From: [Clostridium] symbiosum
GTDB lineage: Bacteria > Bacillota > Clostridia > Lachnospirales > Lachnospiraceae
Direction of reading: 5' to 3'
DNA: 64,000 bases
NCBI GenBank assembly: GCA_036419695.1
Contig: CP143946.1
Location: 786,501 to 850,500 of the forward strand
The notes under the pieces were generated by a model. The model was not told where the DNA came from. It worked only from the letters and a program-made list of their open reading frames with translations, and searched no databases. Positions 16,426-25,354 of this stretch are shown here, in pieces; position 1 is the first letter of the stretch, and each line of letters begins with the position of its first letter. Both the position numbers and the translations under genes were made by a program.

Positions 16426-17349
16426 TTAATAGATGACTTCCTTGGTGGTCTGGACAAACGCATCGATAGTAGGAGAACGGAACTTTACATCACGGAAATT
16501 TACAACGATACTGTTTTTTCTGTGGGGCTCCTCGATGAGATAAATCTGATGATGCGAGAAGTCATAGAAAGAATAACGGATAAACGTCTCCGGGCAGATG
16601 ATAACCCCGAGACCGGCCGAACACAGGGATAAAAGCGTTCCCACATTCTTCGTCTCAAGGAAGGGATGCGGAACAAAATTATGGTATTTAAAATATTCGT
16701 GGCTGTACTCTGCCAGCTTTGTATCAGGAGTCATGGATAAAAATGGACAGGTATTCAGGCACAGGTTGACGAAAGCAGCATCCGGTTTGCCGGTGCTAAG
16801 TACGCTGTGCTCCGGAAAAAATTTCTGGATCAGGACATTCGGTATGATGACCATAAAATGTTCTTCGTAAAGAGGAATGCTGGAGATTTGGGCAGTGTCC
16901 TTTGGAAGAAAACCAATACTGACATCAACGGTTCCATTGTGGAGAGCCCCTTCAACCTCATCCGTATTTCCCTCGAAAAGCCGGATGGCTACACTGGGAT
17001 ATTTTTCATTAAAGACCCGCAGAACGGAGGGAAGAAGCACCTGTGTCCTGACATGGGTACTGCCTATCGTCAGGGAGCCGCCGATAAATCCGCTGATATC
17101 GATCAGTTCCTTTTGTAAATCGCTTTCCATGGCCAGCAGTTCGGCAGCGCGGTTCTTAAGATGGATACCTGCCGGTGTTAGCCTCAGGGGCGTTCCCCGC
17201 TTGAACAGAGGCACACCAAAATATTCTTCCAGCTTCTGGATATGGCCGCTTAAGGACTGCTGAGTAATGTACAGCTTATGAGCTGCTTTCCGGAAGTTCA
17301 TCTCCTCTGAGAGGACGAGAAAATATTTAAGATTCAGAAAATTAATCAT
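16426..17349 (-). CDS. LysR family transcriptional regulator
   Basis: 307 residues with the LysR layout: an N-terminal winged helix (about 1-60: LKYFLVLSEEMNFRKAAHKLYITQQSLSGHIQKLEE, then GVPLFKRG and LTPAGIHL) followed by a two-lobed periplasmic-binding-like effector domain. It is divergent from the AbgT transporter gene across a 284-bp gap, the usual geometry for a LysR protein controlling its neighbour. The effector is probably the amide or acyl-amino acid moved or cleaved by the neighbouring products. Confidence 0.93.
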   Translation of the reverse strand: MINFLNLKYFLVLSEEMNFRKAAHKLYITQQSLSGHIQKLEEYFGVPLFKRGTPLRLTPAGIHLKNRAAELLAMESDLQKELIDISGFIGGSLTIGSTHVRTQVLLPSVLRVFNEKYPSVAIRLFEGNTDEVEGALHNGTVDVSIGFLPKDTAQISSIPLYEEHFMVIIPNVLIQKFFPEHSVLSTGKPDAAFVNLCLNTCPFLSMTPDTKLAEYSHEYFKYHNFVPHPFLETKNVGTLLSLCSAGLGVIICPETFIRYSFYDFSHHQIYLIEEPHRKNSIVVNFRDVKFRSPTIDAFVQTTKEVIY

Positions 17350-17557
17350 GGTGTTTCCTCCTTTCTATACGAACTTGTGCACAGGCATGAAATGACGCAG
17401 ACTTACCGGGTTTCTTTGCAGGCGTTATCTCCTTTTTCATACTTTCTCTGCTTTTAGGATATTATATCACCCTGCCCGGAATCGGACAATGATATGAAAT
17501 TGGATTTTAAAGGAAAAATGACAGGAAAATGGCTGTCAAATCGCCCGAATAAGTCTG

Positions 17558-17587
17558 TTGGACAGAGAAAGGGGGGCTTACTATAAT
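17558..17587 (+). promoter_or_regulatory. abgT promoter
   Basis: TTGGAC (17558-17563), an 18-bp spacer with a G6 run and TATAAT (17582-17587), about 46 bp before the abgT ATG and divergent from lysR. Confidence 0.55.
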
Positions 17588-17633
17588 AAATTTATAAAGT
17601 AATTGTCAAGCCGGCTCAGATGGAGGGGAAGAT

Positions 17634-19169
17634 ATGGAAAAAGAAAGGAAGTCTTTATTTGAACGCTTTTTGGAAAAGGTCGAGTACATAGGAAATAAAA
17701 TTCCGCATCCGACTTTGTTGTTTTTATGGCTAATGGGCATTACAATTGTGCTTTCATTTGCGTTCTCTGCTCTTGGTATCACGGCGGTGAATCCGGTTAC
17801 AGGAGAGGTGATTGAGGCATATAATCTTTTGTCTGTTAAGGGCTTTATCAAAATGCTGGTGACGGCACAGGGGAATTTTACCGGAGTCAGCGCCCTCGGT
17901 ATGGTTCTGGTCTGTATGATGGGCGTGAGCCTGTGCGAACAGTCGGGTCTGTTCAGAGTGGCTCTTAAGGGGACTGTAGAGAATTCAAAAGGTTCCAACT
18001 TGAAAGTCATGGTTATATTTTTTATCTGCTGTGTCCTGGCAGACTGTGCGGGAGGTGCAGGCTGGGTGGTACTGCCGCCGCTGGGGGCAATGATTTGGCT
18101 GAGTATGGGACGAAACCCTCTGGCCGGTATGTTTGCCGCCTATGCAACGACAGCCAGTGCATTTTGTGCTAATATCCTGGTAACTTCCATGGATATTGTA
18201 AACTTAAGTTTCACACAGACGGCGATCGATCTCCTGGATAAGAATTACCATCTGTCGGCGGCGTGTAACTGGTTCTTCTCATCAGCTGCGGCCGTTTTAC
18301 TTGTTCCCGTATCACTATATGTCACCCTCAAAATCGTTGAACCGAGAATGGGAAAATACAGTCCTGAATATGCGAAAGAGGGGACGATAGAAGAAGATGA
18401 GGCGATAACGGGACAGGAAATGAAGGCTCTTAAGACTGCTGGAATTGTATTTGTAGGATACCTCGCAGTTGTTGCCGTATTAACGGTAATCGGCGTGCTG
18501 AGAGATCCGGAAACGGGATCTGCGGTTGCTTCTTCCGCTCCGCTGATGCAGGGCATGTCAATCCTGATAGCTTTAATGTTTGCAATACCGGGAGCCGTGT
18601 TTGGATTCAGAACCGGCAAGTTTAAGAATTTCGCAGACCTGGCCGAGGGACTGGCTAATGCGATGTCTGGAATGGGAAGTTACATAGCGATGATTTTTTT
18701 CATGGCGCAGTTTATGAATTACTTCGACTGGTCAAACCTGGGGCTGATTCTGGCAATCAAGGGAGCAGAGGTGCTGAAAGCGTCGGGACTGCCAATCTGG
18801 CTGGTGCTGGTACTGTTTATTATCTTTATTGCACTCTTGAACATCCCGGTTGGAGGCGCTCCGACAAAATATGCGGTTATAGCTCCCATTTTCGTTCCAA
18901 TGTTTATGCTGTTAGGATACAATCCAGCTATGCTGCAGATGGCATACCGTATCGGCGATGCCTGTACAAATCCGATTACACCTACCTTCGCCTATTTCGG
19001 TATGTTGCTGGCGCTGGGGCAGAAATATGATAAACGGCTGCGTTTCGGCTCACTGTTTGCCAATATGACACCTTACTGTATTGCATCCGGCCTGGTGATG
19101 ACGGCGTTATTTGTTATCTGGTTTGTCCTGGAACTCCCGTTTGGTCCGGGAGCAGGTCTGTATCTCTAG
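17634..19169 (+). CDS. AbgT family transporter
   Basis: 511-residue membrane protein of the p-aminobenzoyl-glutamate transporter family. Diagnostic stretches are IPHPTLLFLWLMGITIVLSF near residue 25, DCAGGAGWVVLPPLGAMIW, GMGSYIAMIFFMAQFMNYFDWSNLG and PVGGAPTKYAVIAPIFVPMF. AbgT proteins are proton-driven importers of aminobenzoyl-glutamate, or exporters of sulfonamides (family knowledge). The next gene, 19 nt downstream, encodes a C45-type amidase/acyltransferase, so transport followed by cleavage of an N-acylated amino acid is likely. The divergent LysR gene is the probable regulator. Confidence 0.92.
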   Translation: MEKERKSLFERFLEKVEYIGNKIPHPTLLFLWLMGITIVLSFAFSALGITAVNPVTGEVIEAYNLLSVKGFIKMLVTAQGNFTGVSALGMVLVCMMGVSLCEQSGLFRVALKGTVENSKGSNLKVMVIFFICCVLADCAGGAGWVVLPPLGAMIWLSMGRNPLAGMFAAYATTASAFCANILVTSMDIVNLSFTQTAIDLLDKNYHLSAACNWFFSSAAAVLLVPVSLYVTLKIVEPRMGKYSPEYAKEGTIEEDEAITGQEMKALKTAGIVFVGYLAVVAVLTVIGVLRDPETGSAVASSAPLMQGMSILIALMFAIPGAVFGFRTGKFKNFADLAEGLANAMSGMGSYIAMIFFMAQFMNYFDWSNLGLILAIKGAEVLKASGLPIWLVLVLFIIFIALLNIPVGGAPTKYAVIAPIFVPMFMLLGYNPAMLQMAYRIGDACTNPITPTFAYFGMLLALGQKYDKRLRFGSLFANMTPYCIASGLVMTALFVIWFVLELPFGPGAGLYL

Positions 19170-19188
19170 AGAAAAAGGAGGAATTTGA

Positions 19189-20256
19189 GTGGAGCAATTA
19201 CGGAAAATTACGGTCACAGGAACGCCTTATGAGCAAGGTCTTCGGGAGGGAATATGTTTTTGCAGCCTGATCCATGAGAATATCAACAATATCAGAACAA
19301 GTTTGGAAACAGAATCTCTGAATATGGAGAAATATCAGGAAATGACGGAACGGAATGCCGAATTCCTTAAAAGCCGGTATCCCGACCAGTGGGAAGAGAT
19401 GAAAGGAATTGCCGACGGCGCAGGAACTCCATTTGAAGACATTCTGATGATCAATGTGCCCACATATTTTATGAAGAATTCCTTCTCCCAGGACTGCAGT
19501 ATGCTGTTGGCGCGTGGAAATGCGACAATGGACAGTTTAACCTATCTGATTAAAAACAGAGATATGGAAATGACGGTGCACCAGGTGTCCGTGGAGTATA
19601 AATATCCGGATGGAAGTTCTATTATCGAGGTGAACGGAGCCGGTATTATTACTTATCCGGCCATTGGTTTGAACAGTGCCGGCCTGACCATCACCTCCAC
19701 CGGATTCTGGTCTCCAAAGACGGAGATAGTGATGGAGGATATTGACAAATGCCATATCTTTGTTAACCTGCATCACCTGCTTCAATCATGCCGCAGCACA
19801 GGGGAGGTGCTGAAGGCCCTGGATACCTATCCCAGGATGAACGGCCTGAATATTATAGCTGCAGATCGGGAGAGTGCGGTACTCATTGAAACAACAAGGG
19901 ACGGCTATCTTTGCGAATGGGCGGATGAAAGCGGGGTTTTATACAGGACCAACCATTTTTGTCTGGGAGATCATGTAGAGCAGAACCCGGAGCGGGAGAG
20001 CTATTTATCCACTTATCTGCGGTACGAGCGTATCCGAGAAATGCTTTTGGAGAGAACGGGAAAACTGAGGTTCCAGGATTTTATACGCATCATGTCGGAC
20101 CATACAAACAGTCCGGTCAACGCAATTTGCCGTCATTCCAATCCCCAGGCGGGGACGGAAACGGTTTCCTGCAGTATCACCGTACTGGAGGATGGGGAAT
20201 TATATACTACGCCGGGAAATCCATGCGAACATCTGATACATATGAAAACATGGTAG
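19189..20256 (+). CDS. C45 family autoproteolytic acyltransferase/hydrolase
   Basis: 355 residues resembling the acyl-CoA:6-aminopenicillanate acyltransferase (peptidase C45, Ntn hydrolase) family. After an N-terminal helical region the motif QDCSMLLARGNAT appears, where Cys103 is the expected autoprocessing nucleophile, followed by YLIKNRDME and GVLYRTNHF near the C-terminal third. Members cleave or transfer acyl groups on amides. It starts at GTG 19189 after AAAAAGGAGG and is probably co-transcribed with the AbgT transporter. It likely acts on the imported amide. Substrate unknown. Confidence 0.82.
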   Translation: MEQLRKITVTGTPYEQGLREGICFCSLIHENINNIRTSLETESLNMEKYQEMTERNAEFLKSRYPDQWEEMKGIADGAGTPFEDILMINVPTYFMKNSFSQDCSMLLARGNATMDSLTYLIKNRDMEMTVHQVSVEYKYPDGSSIIEVNGAGIITYPAIGLNSAGLTITSTGFWSPKTEIVMEDIDKCHIFVNLHHLLQSCRSTGEVLKALDTYPRMNGLNIIAADRESAVLIETTRDGYLCEWADESGVLYRTNHFCLGDHVEQNPERESYLSTYLRYERIREMLLERTGKLRFQDFIRIMSDHTNSPVNAICRHSNPQAGTETVSCSITVLEDGELYTTPGNPCEHLIHMKTW

Positions 20257-20279
20257 CGGACATATTTAAACGGCGGTTT

Positions 20280-20585
20280 TTATGGAAATAGCAGTTCTGT
20301 CGATGTTTCCGTATAAAGATTCCTGCCGATCTGAGCAATACAGAAGCGTGCGTGCGGGTTATCCGTTATCAGGCCGATACGTCCTTTGGCCTCGGAGAGC
20401 CCATCATCTAAGGTGGCAACCGGTTCAGAACCACGCCGGTTGTGCGTTTGAAATTTGTATCATGCATTATGACAAGGGCTTTGTCTCCCAACTGCTGAAC
20501 TTTCGGCCATTTCCGTTCCGTCGTCATTGCCGAAAGTTCAGGCGAAATATTGTCAATGTACCGATAAAGAATTTTGAAAGTCCAT
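20280..20585 (-). pseudogene. Decayed gene of unknown function
   Basis: On the minus strand an ATG at 20585 has a good GGAGG site 7 nt upstream, but its frame stops after 10 codons. Two other frames together carry a plausible protein: one with ISPELSAMTTERKWPKVQQL and DKALVIMHDTNFKRTTGV, then a shift to PVATLDDGLSEAKGRIGL and DNPHARFCIAQIGRNLYT ending at a stop just before 20280. At least two frameshifts are needed. I do not recognise the family. The ribosome site lies in the inverted repeat at 20588-20637. Confidence 0.45.
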
Positions 20586-20587
20586 AA

Positions 20588-20637
20588 AAATACCTCCGCT
20601 TTTTGATATGATAACGATATCTGAAACGGAGGTATTT
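20588..20637. promoter_or_regulatory. 11-bp inverted repeat covering a ribosome site
   Basis: AAATACCTCCG (20588-20598) pairs with CGGAGGTATTT (20627-20637). On the minus strand the arm nearer the decayed gene contains its GGAGG ribosome site. The loop contains a second dyad, GATAT-N6-GATATC. It could be a terminator-like hairpin, a translation switch or an operator. Confidence 0.5.
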
Positions 20638-20816
20638 GTGATTTTAATATATTTTATTAACTTTATAAATGACATTAATAGAACGGGTTATATTTTTCTC
20701 CCGTGTTCCACCAGCAGACACTCGTTACAAAACAGCGCCTGGTAATCCATATTTTAGTTATAAGCCCGGTAGATTAAGAACTACCGAATCGGGTTCAAAA
20801 TGATCGGGTAGTCCGT

Positions 20817-21548
20817 TTAAATCCATCCACCGTCCAGTCCGATAATCTGCCCGGTTAAATAAGACTCCTTATATCCAAGATGGTAGGCCAGATCCGCTAC
20901 CTCCTCGGCTTTACCGAGACGTCCGGCCGGTATCTCATCCATCAGGTTCATCAGGTCTTCCCTGTGCAGGAAATGGTTCATCTCCGTATCGATGGCGCCG
21001 CAGGCGATGGCATTCACCTGGATGTTGCTGGGAGCCAGTTCTTTGGCCAGCGCTTTTGTAAACGCGTTGACCCCGCCCTTGGTGGCGGAATAGGCAACTT
21101 CACAGGAAGCACCGCTGACGCCCCAGACGGATGAGATGTTGACGATCTTGCCCTGCTGTTTCTGAATCATCATAGGAACGGCCAGACGGCAGCAGTTAAA
21201 TACCGAGGTCAGGTTGGTGCGGACGATAAGATCCCAATCCTCCGGCTTCATGTCCTGAAGCAGCCCGATATAGGAGACGCCGGCGTTATTGACAAGGACG
21301 TCCAGGGTTCCAAACTGCTTTTTGATTTTCTGGAACAGCTCTTCGCATGAGCCGTAGTCCCCGGCGTCCCCTACCCAGGTCAGGCATTCCACATTATAAT
21401 CCTCGATCTCCATCTCGGTCTGCAGAAGCTGCTCACGCCGGTGAACGCAGGTGATGACCACATTATAGCCCTTTTTGGCATATTTTATCGCGATGGCCTT
21501 TCCGATTCCGCGGGAAGCGCCAGTGACAAGTACAGTTTTTCTTGGCAT
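20817..21548 (-). CDS. SDR family oxidoreductase (FabG/YmfI-like)
   Basis: 243-residue classical short-chain dehydrogenase: TGASRGIG (9-16) for NADP(H), NNAG (87-90), the active Ser139/140 with Tyr153 and Lys157 in YSATKGG, and the C-terminal LTGQIIGLDGGWI. The SSVWGVSGASCEVAYSATKGG and NAIACGAIDTEMN stretches recall the clostridial FabG-like group that includes YmfI, the elongation factor P 5-aminopentanone reductase of Bacillus. A 3-oxoacyl-ACP reductase role is the alternative. It stands alone, without fab genes. Start ATG 21548 follows AAAGGAG. Confidence 0.85.
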   Translation of the reverse strand: MPRKTVLVTGASRGIGKAIAIKYAKKGYNVVITCVHRREQLLQTEMEIEDYNVECLTWVGDAGDYGSCEELFQKIKKQFGTLDVLVNNAGVSYIGLLQDMKPEDWDLIVRTNLTSVFNCCRLAVPMMIQKQQGKIVNISSVWGVSGASCEVAYSATKGGVNAFTKALAKELAPSNIQVNAIACGAIDTEMNHFLHREDLMNLMDEIPAGRLGKAEEVADLAYHLGYKESYLTGQIIGLDGGWI

Positions 21549-21695
21549 AAAATCAACTCCTTTGATAGAATACCCTGTGGGATATTCACTGTGAATCGTA
21601 TCAGTAAGTTCCTCATTGGGGATAAGGTTATTTTATCACGGATTGGGGAAAAAGTCATGATAAAAACGGATAGGGGAGTTGAAGAATGAGAACAT

Positions 21696-21747
21696 GTTAC
21701 TGTTCACTCCGTGCCCGGTAATACGCTGCGCGATGCACAGAAACGGG
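21696..21747. repeat. Two-hairpin short repeat, copy 2 (inverted)
   Basis: Reverse-complement copy of the 67-133 repeat, with about 49 of 52 bases matching over the core from GTTACTGTTCACTCCGTGCC to the CACAGAAACG end. The distal half of hairpin 1 is missing, so this copy may be truncated. It lies alone in the gap between the SDR and trxB genes. Confidence 0.6.
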
Positions 21748-22070
21748 CGTCCCCGCATCTCAATTCAATTCCCTTTTATGGTCAGACAAGATTACAAAAA
21801 ATGTAAGAAGTTTCCATATAAAATATCTGTTCCACGCTGGAAAGATGTGGTATACTTAAAAGTAAGCTTAAAAGTCAATTCTAAATGATCCTAAAATGGC
21901 TGAAAACGGACGATAAGAGCAGTTCGGAATACGTAAAAAATCAGGGTAATCCGACCGGAGATACCTGGCTATCAGATAAAATCCAGAAAATATACGGCAG
22001 AAATTCAATATAGTAATTGAAGAAAACAGTAAATCAGACTAAAATATCAGGACGATTGGAGGACGGTCAG

Positions 22071-22991
22071 ATGGACAAAATCCATGATTTGATCATTATC
22101 GGTTCAGGACCGGCAGGATTAAGCGCCGCCGTTTATGCGCAGAGGGCGGAGCTCGACACGGTGGTGATCGAGAGAAATATGATGAGCGGAGGACAGATCC
22201 TCAACACATACGAGGTAGACAATTATCCCGGACTTCCGGGAATTTCCGGTTTTGACCTTGGAATGAAGCTGAGGGAACATGCGGACAAGCTGGGAGCCGA
22301 ATTTAAAGAGGACACCGTCATGGCAGCCGAGCTGGGCGGAGATGTGAAGAAGATTGTCTGTGAGAACGACACATATCTTGCCAGGACCGTGATTATCGCC
22401 ACGGGCGCCCATCATAGAAAACTGGGCGCGAAGGGCGAAGAAATCCTGACGGGCTCAGGTGTTTCCTACTGTGCAACATGTGATGGAGCGTTCTTTAAAA
22501 ATAAGGTAACGGCGGTCATCGGCGGAGGCGATGTGGCGATAGAGGATGCCATATTCCTTGCAAGGATGTGCAGTAAAGTATACCTGATCCACAGAAGGGA
22601 CGAGCTGAGAGGCGCTAAGAGCCTGCAGAACCGCCTGCTGTCCTTGGATAACGTGGAAGTTATCTGGGATACGGTAGTGGATGAGATAGAAGGAGAAGAC
22701 AAAGTAGAGTCATTAATGCTCAGAAATAAAAAGACCGGGGAGAAGAGCGAACTGAAGGTGGACGGCGTATTTATAGCCGTGGGGATCGAGCCTGACAGCG
22801 AACAGTATTCCGGACAGGTAGAGATGGACCAGCACGGATATATTGTAGCCGGCGAGGATGGAAAGACATCGGTGGAGGGCGTATATGCCGCCGGAGATGT
22901 GAGGACGAAAGCACTCAGACAGGTTATAACGGCAGCTGCTGACGGAGCGAACTGTATTACCAGCGCCCAAAGTTATCTTACCATGATTTAG
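22071..22991 (+). CDS. trxB: Thioredoxin-disulfide reductase
   Basis: NADPH-dependent flavoenzyme that reduces thioredoxin. The 306 residues contain the FAD motif GSGPAGLSAAVYA (11-23), the redox pair Cys134-Ala-Thr-Cys137 in VSYCATCDGAFF, the NADPH motif GGGDVAIEDA and the C-terminal GVYAAGDVRTKALRQVITAAADG. The ATG at 22071 follows GGAGG at normal spacing; an in-frame ATG 54 nt upstream lacks one. The gene is only 13 nt ahead of the secreted NlpC/P60 gene, so both may share a transcript. Confidence 0.96.
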   Translation: MDKIHDLIIIGSGPAGLSAAVYAQRAELDTVVIERNMMSGGQILNTYEVDNYPGLPGISGFDLGMKLREHADKLGAEFKEDTVMAAELGGDVKKIVCENDTYLARTVIIATGAHHRKLGAKGEEILTGSGVSYCATCDGAFFKNKVTAVIGGGDVAIEDAIFLARMCSKVYLIHRRDELRGAKSLQNRLLSLDNVEVIWDTVVDEIEGEDKVESLMLRNKKTGEKSELKVDGVFIAVGIEPDSEQYSGQVEMDQHGYIVAGEDGKTSVEGVYAAGDVRTKALRQVITAAADGANCITSAQSYLTMI

Positions 22992-23004
22992 GGGGAAGTT
23001 TCAC

Positions 23005-24426
23005 ATGAAAAAGGGTTTGAAGATACTGATGATGTCGTCTGCCTGTCTGCTTTTTGCAAGCGGGATGGCGTTTTCATCGGAAGCTGCAATGAATCTTGAG
23101 ACGGATTCCCCGGTGGCGGGCGCTTCGGTAGCGATTAATAATTACTATGCCGGAAGCCTGAACCCGGAGGAGGAGCTGGCCCAGGCCTTCTCCTCGGATG
23201 AGAAACTGGCCCAGGCGGCCACATCGTCCCGTGGCGGAGAGGTACCGGTTGTAAAAGCCACAGCAAAGTCAGCATATGACAATGTGGCGATTTCCCGTGT
23301 CAGCAATTATGTCAACGTGAGGGCGGAGGCCAACACGAAAAGCGCCGTGGTGGGAAAAATCTATAACAACTGTGCCGCCACGATTCTTTCCACCGTGGAT
23401 GGGGAAGGCGGAAAGTGGTACCAGATCCAGTCGGGCAGCGTAAAAGGATATATTAAGTCACAGTATTTTATAACGGGTTCGGAGGCGGAGTCGATTGCCA
23501 GGCAGGTGGGGACGCAGAAGGCCCGCGTTGCCAGCACCGGCACTCTGAGGCTGCGCGAGAAGCCCGGATTGGACAGCAGGACGCTCGATCTTCTTTCACC
23601 GGATGCGGAATACGTAGTAATCGGGGAAGAGGGGGATTTTTATAAGATATCCGTTGATAACGACCTGGTTGGTTATGTTTTTAAAGATTATATCGATGTA
23701 AAGGTAGAATTTAACCAGGCAGTCTCCACCCAGGAGGAACAGCAGAAAGCAGCCGAGGCCGCAAAGCTTAAGAAAGATGCGGAGGACGCGATAAAGAAGA
23801 TGGAGGATGCCAAGAAGGATGCTGCCAGGCAGACAACGGAAGCCGCGAAGCAGACGACCAAGGCACAGCCGACGACGAAAGCGCCTGAGACATCCTACAA
23901 CGGAACGATAGAAGCGAATCCGGACAGCGTCCCGACTAAGGCGCCGGAAACAACCAAAGCGCAGGCCAAGGCGCCTGAGACGACGAAGGCCGCAAACAAT
24001 AAAGGACCCGGAGGCGGGGATTCAGGAGCCAAAGGCCCTGGCGGCGGATCGAGCGAGGTCACTTCCGCGACAAGGTCTGCCGTTGTGGCTTATGCAAAAC
24101 AGTTCCTGGGCAACCCGTACGTTTACGGAGGAACCAGCCTGACAAACGGCGCGGACTGTTCCGGATTTACACAGGGAGTATACGCCCACTTTGGAATCAC
24201 AACGGGAAGAAGCTCCAGGGATCAGGCGGCCAAAGGACGTGAGATTTCGGTTAGCAGCGTACAGCCGGGAGATCTTCTGTTTTATGCCAGCGGTAATTAC
24301 ATTAACCACGTTGCCATGTACATAGGCGGAGGCCAGGTAATCCATTCCAGCACTCCTGCGACCGGTATCACGATTACATCGTCCAATTACCGTACGCCGT
24401 GTAAAGCGGTATCGTTCCTGGATTAA
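23005..24426 (+). CDS. Secreted SH3-domain NlpC/P60 peptidoglycan hydrolase
   Basis: 473-residue exported cell-wall endopeptidase. It has a signal peptide (about 1-27, KKGLKILMMSSACLLFASG), two bacterial SH3 domains (about 95-155 and 172-232, each with the VNVRAE or LRLREKPG start), a charged helical linker (240-275), and a Thr/Lys/Pro-rich then Gly-rich flexible segment (275-350) with TTKAPET repeats. A C-terminal NlpC/P60 domain (about 355-473) has Cys385 in GADCSGF, His435 in NHVAMYIGGG and His447 as the catalytic set. It probably cuts between D-Glu and the diamino acid of wall peptides. It follows trxB closely and is closed by a terminator. Confidence 0.93.
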   Translation: MKKGLKILMMSSACLLFASGMAFSSEAAMNLETDSPVAGASVAINNYYAGSLNPEEELAQAFSSDEKLAQAATSSRGGEVPVVKATAKSAYDNVAISRVSNYVNVRAEANTKSAVVGKIYNNCAATILSTVDGEGGKWYQIQSGSVKGYIKSQYFITGSEAESIARQVGTQKARVASTGTLRLREKPGLDSRTLDLLSPDAEYVVIGEEGDFYKISVDNDLVGYVFKDYIDVKVEFNQAVSTQEEQQKAAEAAKLKKDAEDAIKKMEDAKKDAARQTTEAAKQTTKAQPTTKAPETSYNGTIEANPDSVPTKAPETTKAQAKAPETTKAANNKGPGGGDSGAKGPGGGSSEVTSATRSAVVAYAKQFLGNPYVYGGTSLTNGADCSGFTQGVYAHFGITTGRSSRDQAAKGREISVSSVQPGDLLFYASGNYINHVAMYIGGGQVIHSSTPATGITITSSNYRTPCKAVSFLD

Positions 24427-24477
24427 TAAAGGAATAAGATATAGAAGAGAAGATATACATAGACATATTGATTATCA

Positions 24478-24516
24478 GGCGGAAAGCGCATCAGGCTTTC
24501 CGCCGTTTTTATTTTT
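24478..24516 (+). terminator. Terminator after the NlpC/P60 gene
   Basis: GGCGGAAAG (24478-24486) pairs with CTTTCCGCC (24496-24504), followed by GTTTTTATTTTT. Confidence 0.85.
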
Positions 24517-24696
24517 ATGAAGAATGTGTCTGTGCAGTGGCAGCATATTGCATCTTTGTGCAGTGCGACCTGCCCGGAGGCTTTTTACGTCATAGGAGCA
24601 CCTTCCCATGATTTAAAAAAGCCACGCAAAACAGCTTATACTGTCCTGCATGGCCTGAAATTTTAATTTTTGTTATATGATTCGTACCCGGTGAAA

Positions 24697-25149
24697 TCAG
24701 TCCAGCTTGATTCCGCTTAACGGAGAAAATTCTTTCTGCCTGAAATAGGTGGAAAGTAAAATTGAGGTGTTGGAGAGACCATACTTGCGGATCTGCTCAA
24801 GGAGCACCTCCAGTTCCTGCGCATTGCCTACGCGCATTTTAATCAGTACATTATTTAAGCCTACTATATGATGATGTTCAACGATAGAAGGATCATTTTC
24901 GCAGAATCTGCAGAACGGTTCGTATTCCTTCGGAGGGACGTTCACAAGCGCGTACGCTGAAATATTACTCCCCAAAAGAGTTTCGTTAATCTGCGCGTGA
25001 AATCCTTCAATAACCCCTGCATCTTTTAAACGGTTTATTCTTTCGGCTACAGCCGGAGCGGTCAGTCCTACCATCTGTCCGATTTCACGGGTTGAAGTTT
25101 TGCAGTTATCCTGGAGAATATTAATGATCTTGATATCTGTATTATCCAT
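24697..25149 (-). CDS. Lrp/AsnC family transcriptional regulator
   Basis: 150 residues: an N-terminal helix-turn-helix (DIKIINILQDNCKTSTREIGQMVGLTAPAVAERINRL, about 3-40) and a C-terminal RAM ligand domain (VIEGFHAQINETLL to FSPLSGIKLD). ATG 25149 has AGGGGAAGAGG upstream and gives the usual length; a longer frame to 25281 has no ribosome site. It is divergent from the ureohydrolase gene of the histidine-type one-carbon cluster, so it may sense an amino acid and control that cluster. A 9-bp inverted repeat overlaps the divergent promoter. Confidence 0.92.
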   Translation of the reverse strand: MDNTDIKIINILQDNCKTSTREIGQMVGLTAPAVAERINRLKDAGVIEGFHAQINETLLGSNISAYALVNVPPKEYEPFCRFCENDPSIVEHHHIVGLNNVLIKMRVGNAQELEVLLEQIRKYGLSNTSILLSTYFRQKEFSPLSGIKLD

Positions 25150-25292
25150 GCCTCTTCCCCTTTCTGTAAATAGTTCCCCTAAAGTCTCATTATACATGAT
25201 AAAAATTGGTAAGTAAAGACTTTCTGTAAAGCGGTTGGGCAAAATTGAAATAAGAATTTTAGAGAATGAATAGTTTTGCAAACGGAAAGATA

Positions 25293-25336
25293 TTTACACA
25301 ACGGTGTAATATTGTTAAAATTATCGTACAATATTA
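25293..25336 (+). promoter_or_regulatory. hutG promoter with overlapping inverted repeat
   Basis: TTTACA (25293-25298), 17 bp and TAAAAT (25316-25321). A dyad TAATATTGT (25307-25315), 12 nt, ACAATATTA (25328-25336) covers the -10 box and start site, about 20 bp before the ATG at 25355. It is well placed for a repressor, possibly the divergent Lrp protein or another nitrogen or histidine regulator. Confidence 0.6.
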
Positions 25337-25354
25337 AAAGAGGAGATATGTCTC

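Noticed and set aside
20282..20587. Plus-strand 101-codon frame
   Set aside because: Composition and context are poor; the minus strand of the same segment gives a better, though broken, protein with a proper ribosome site.
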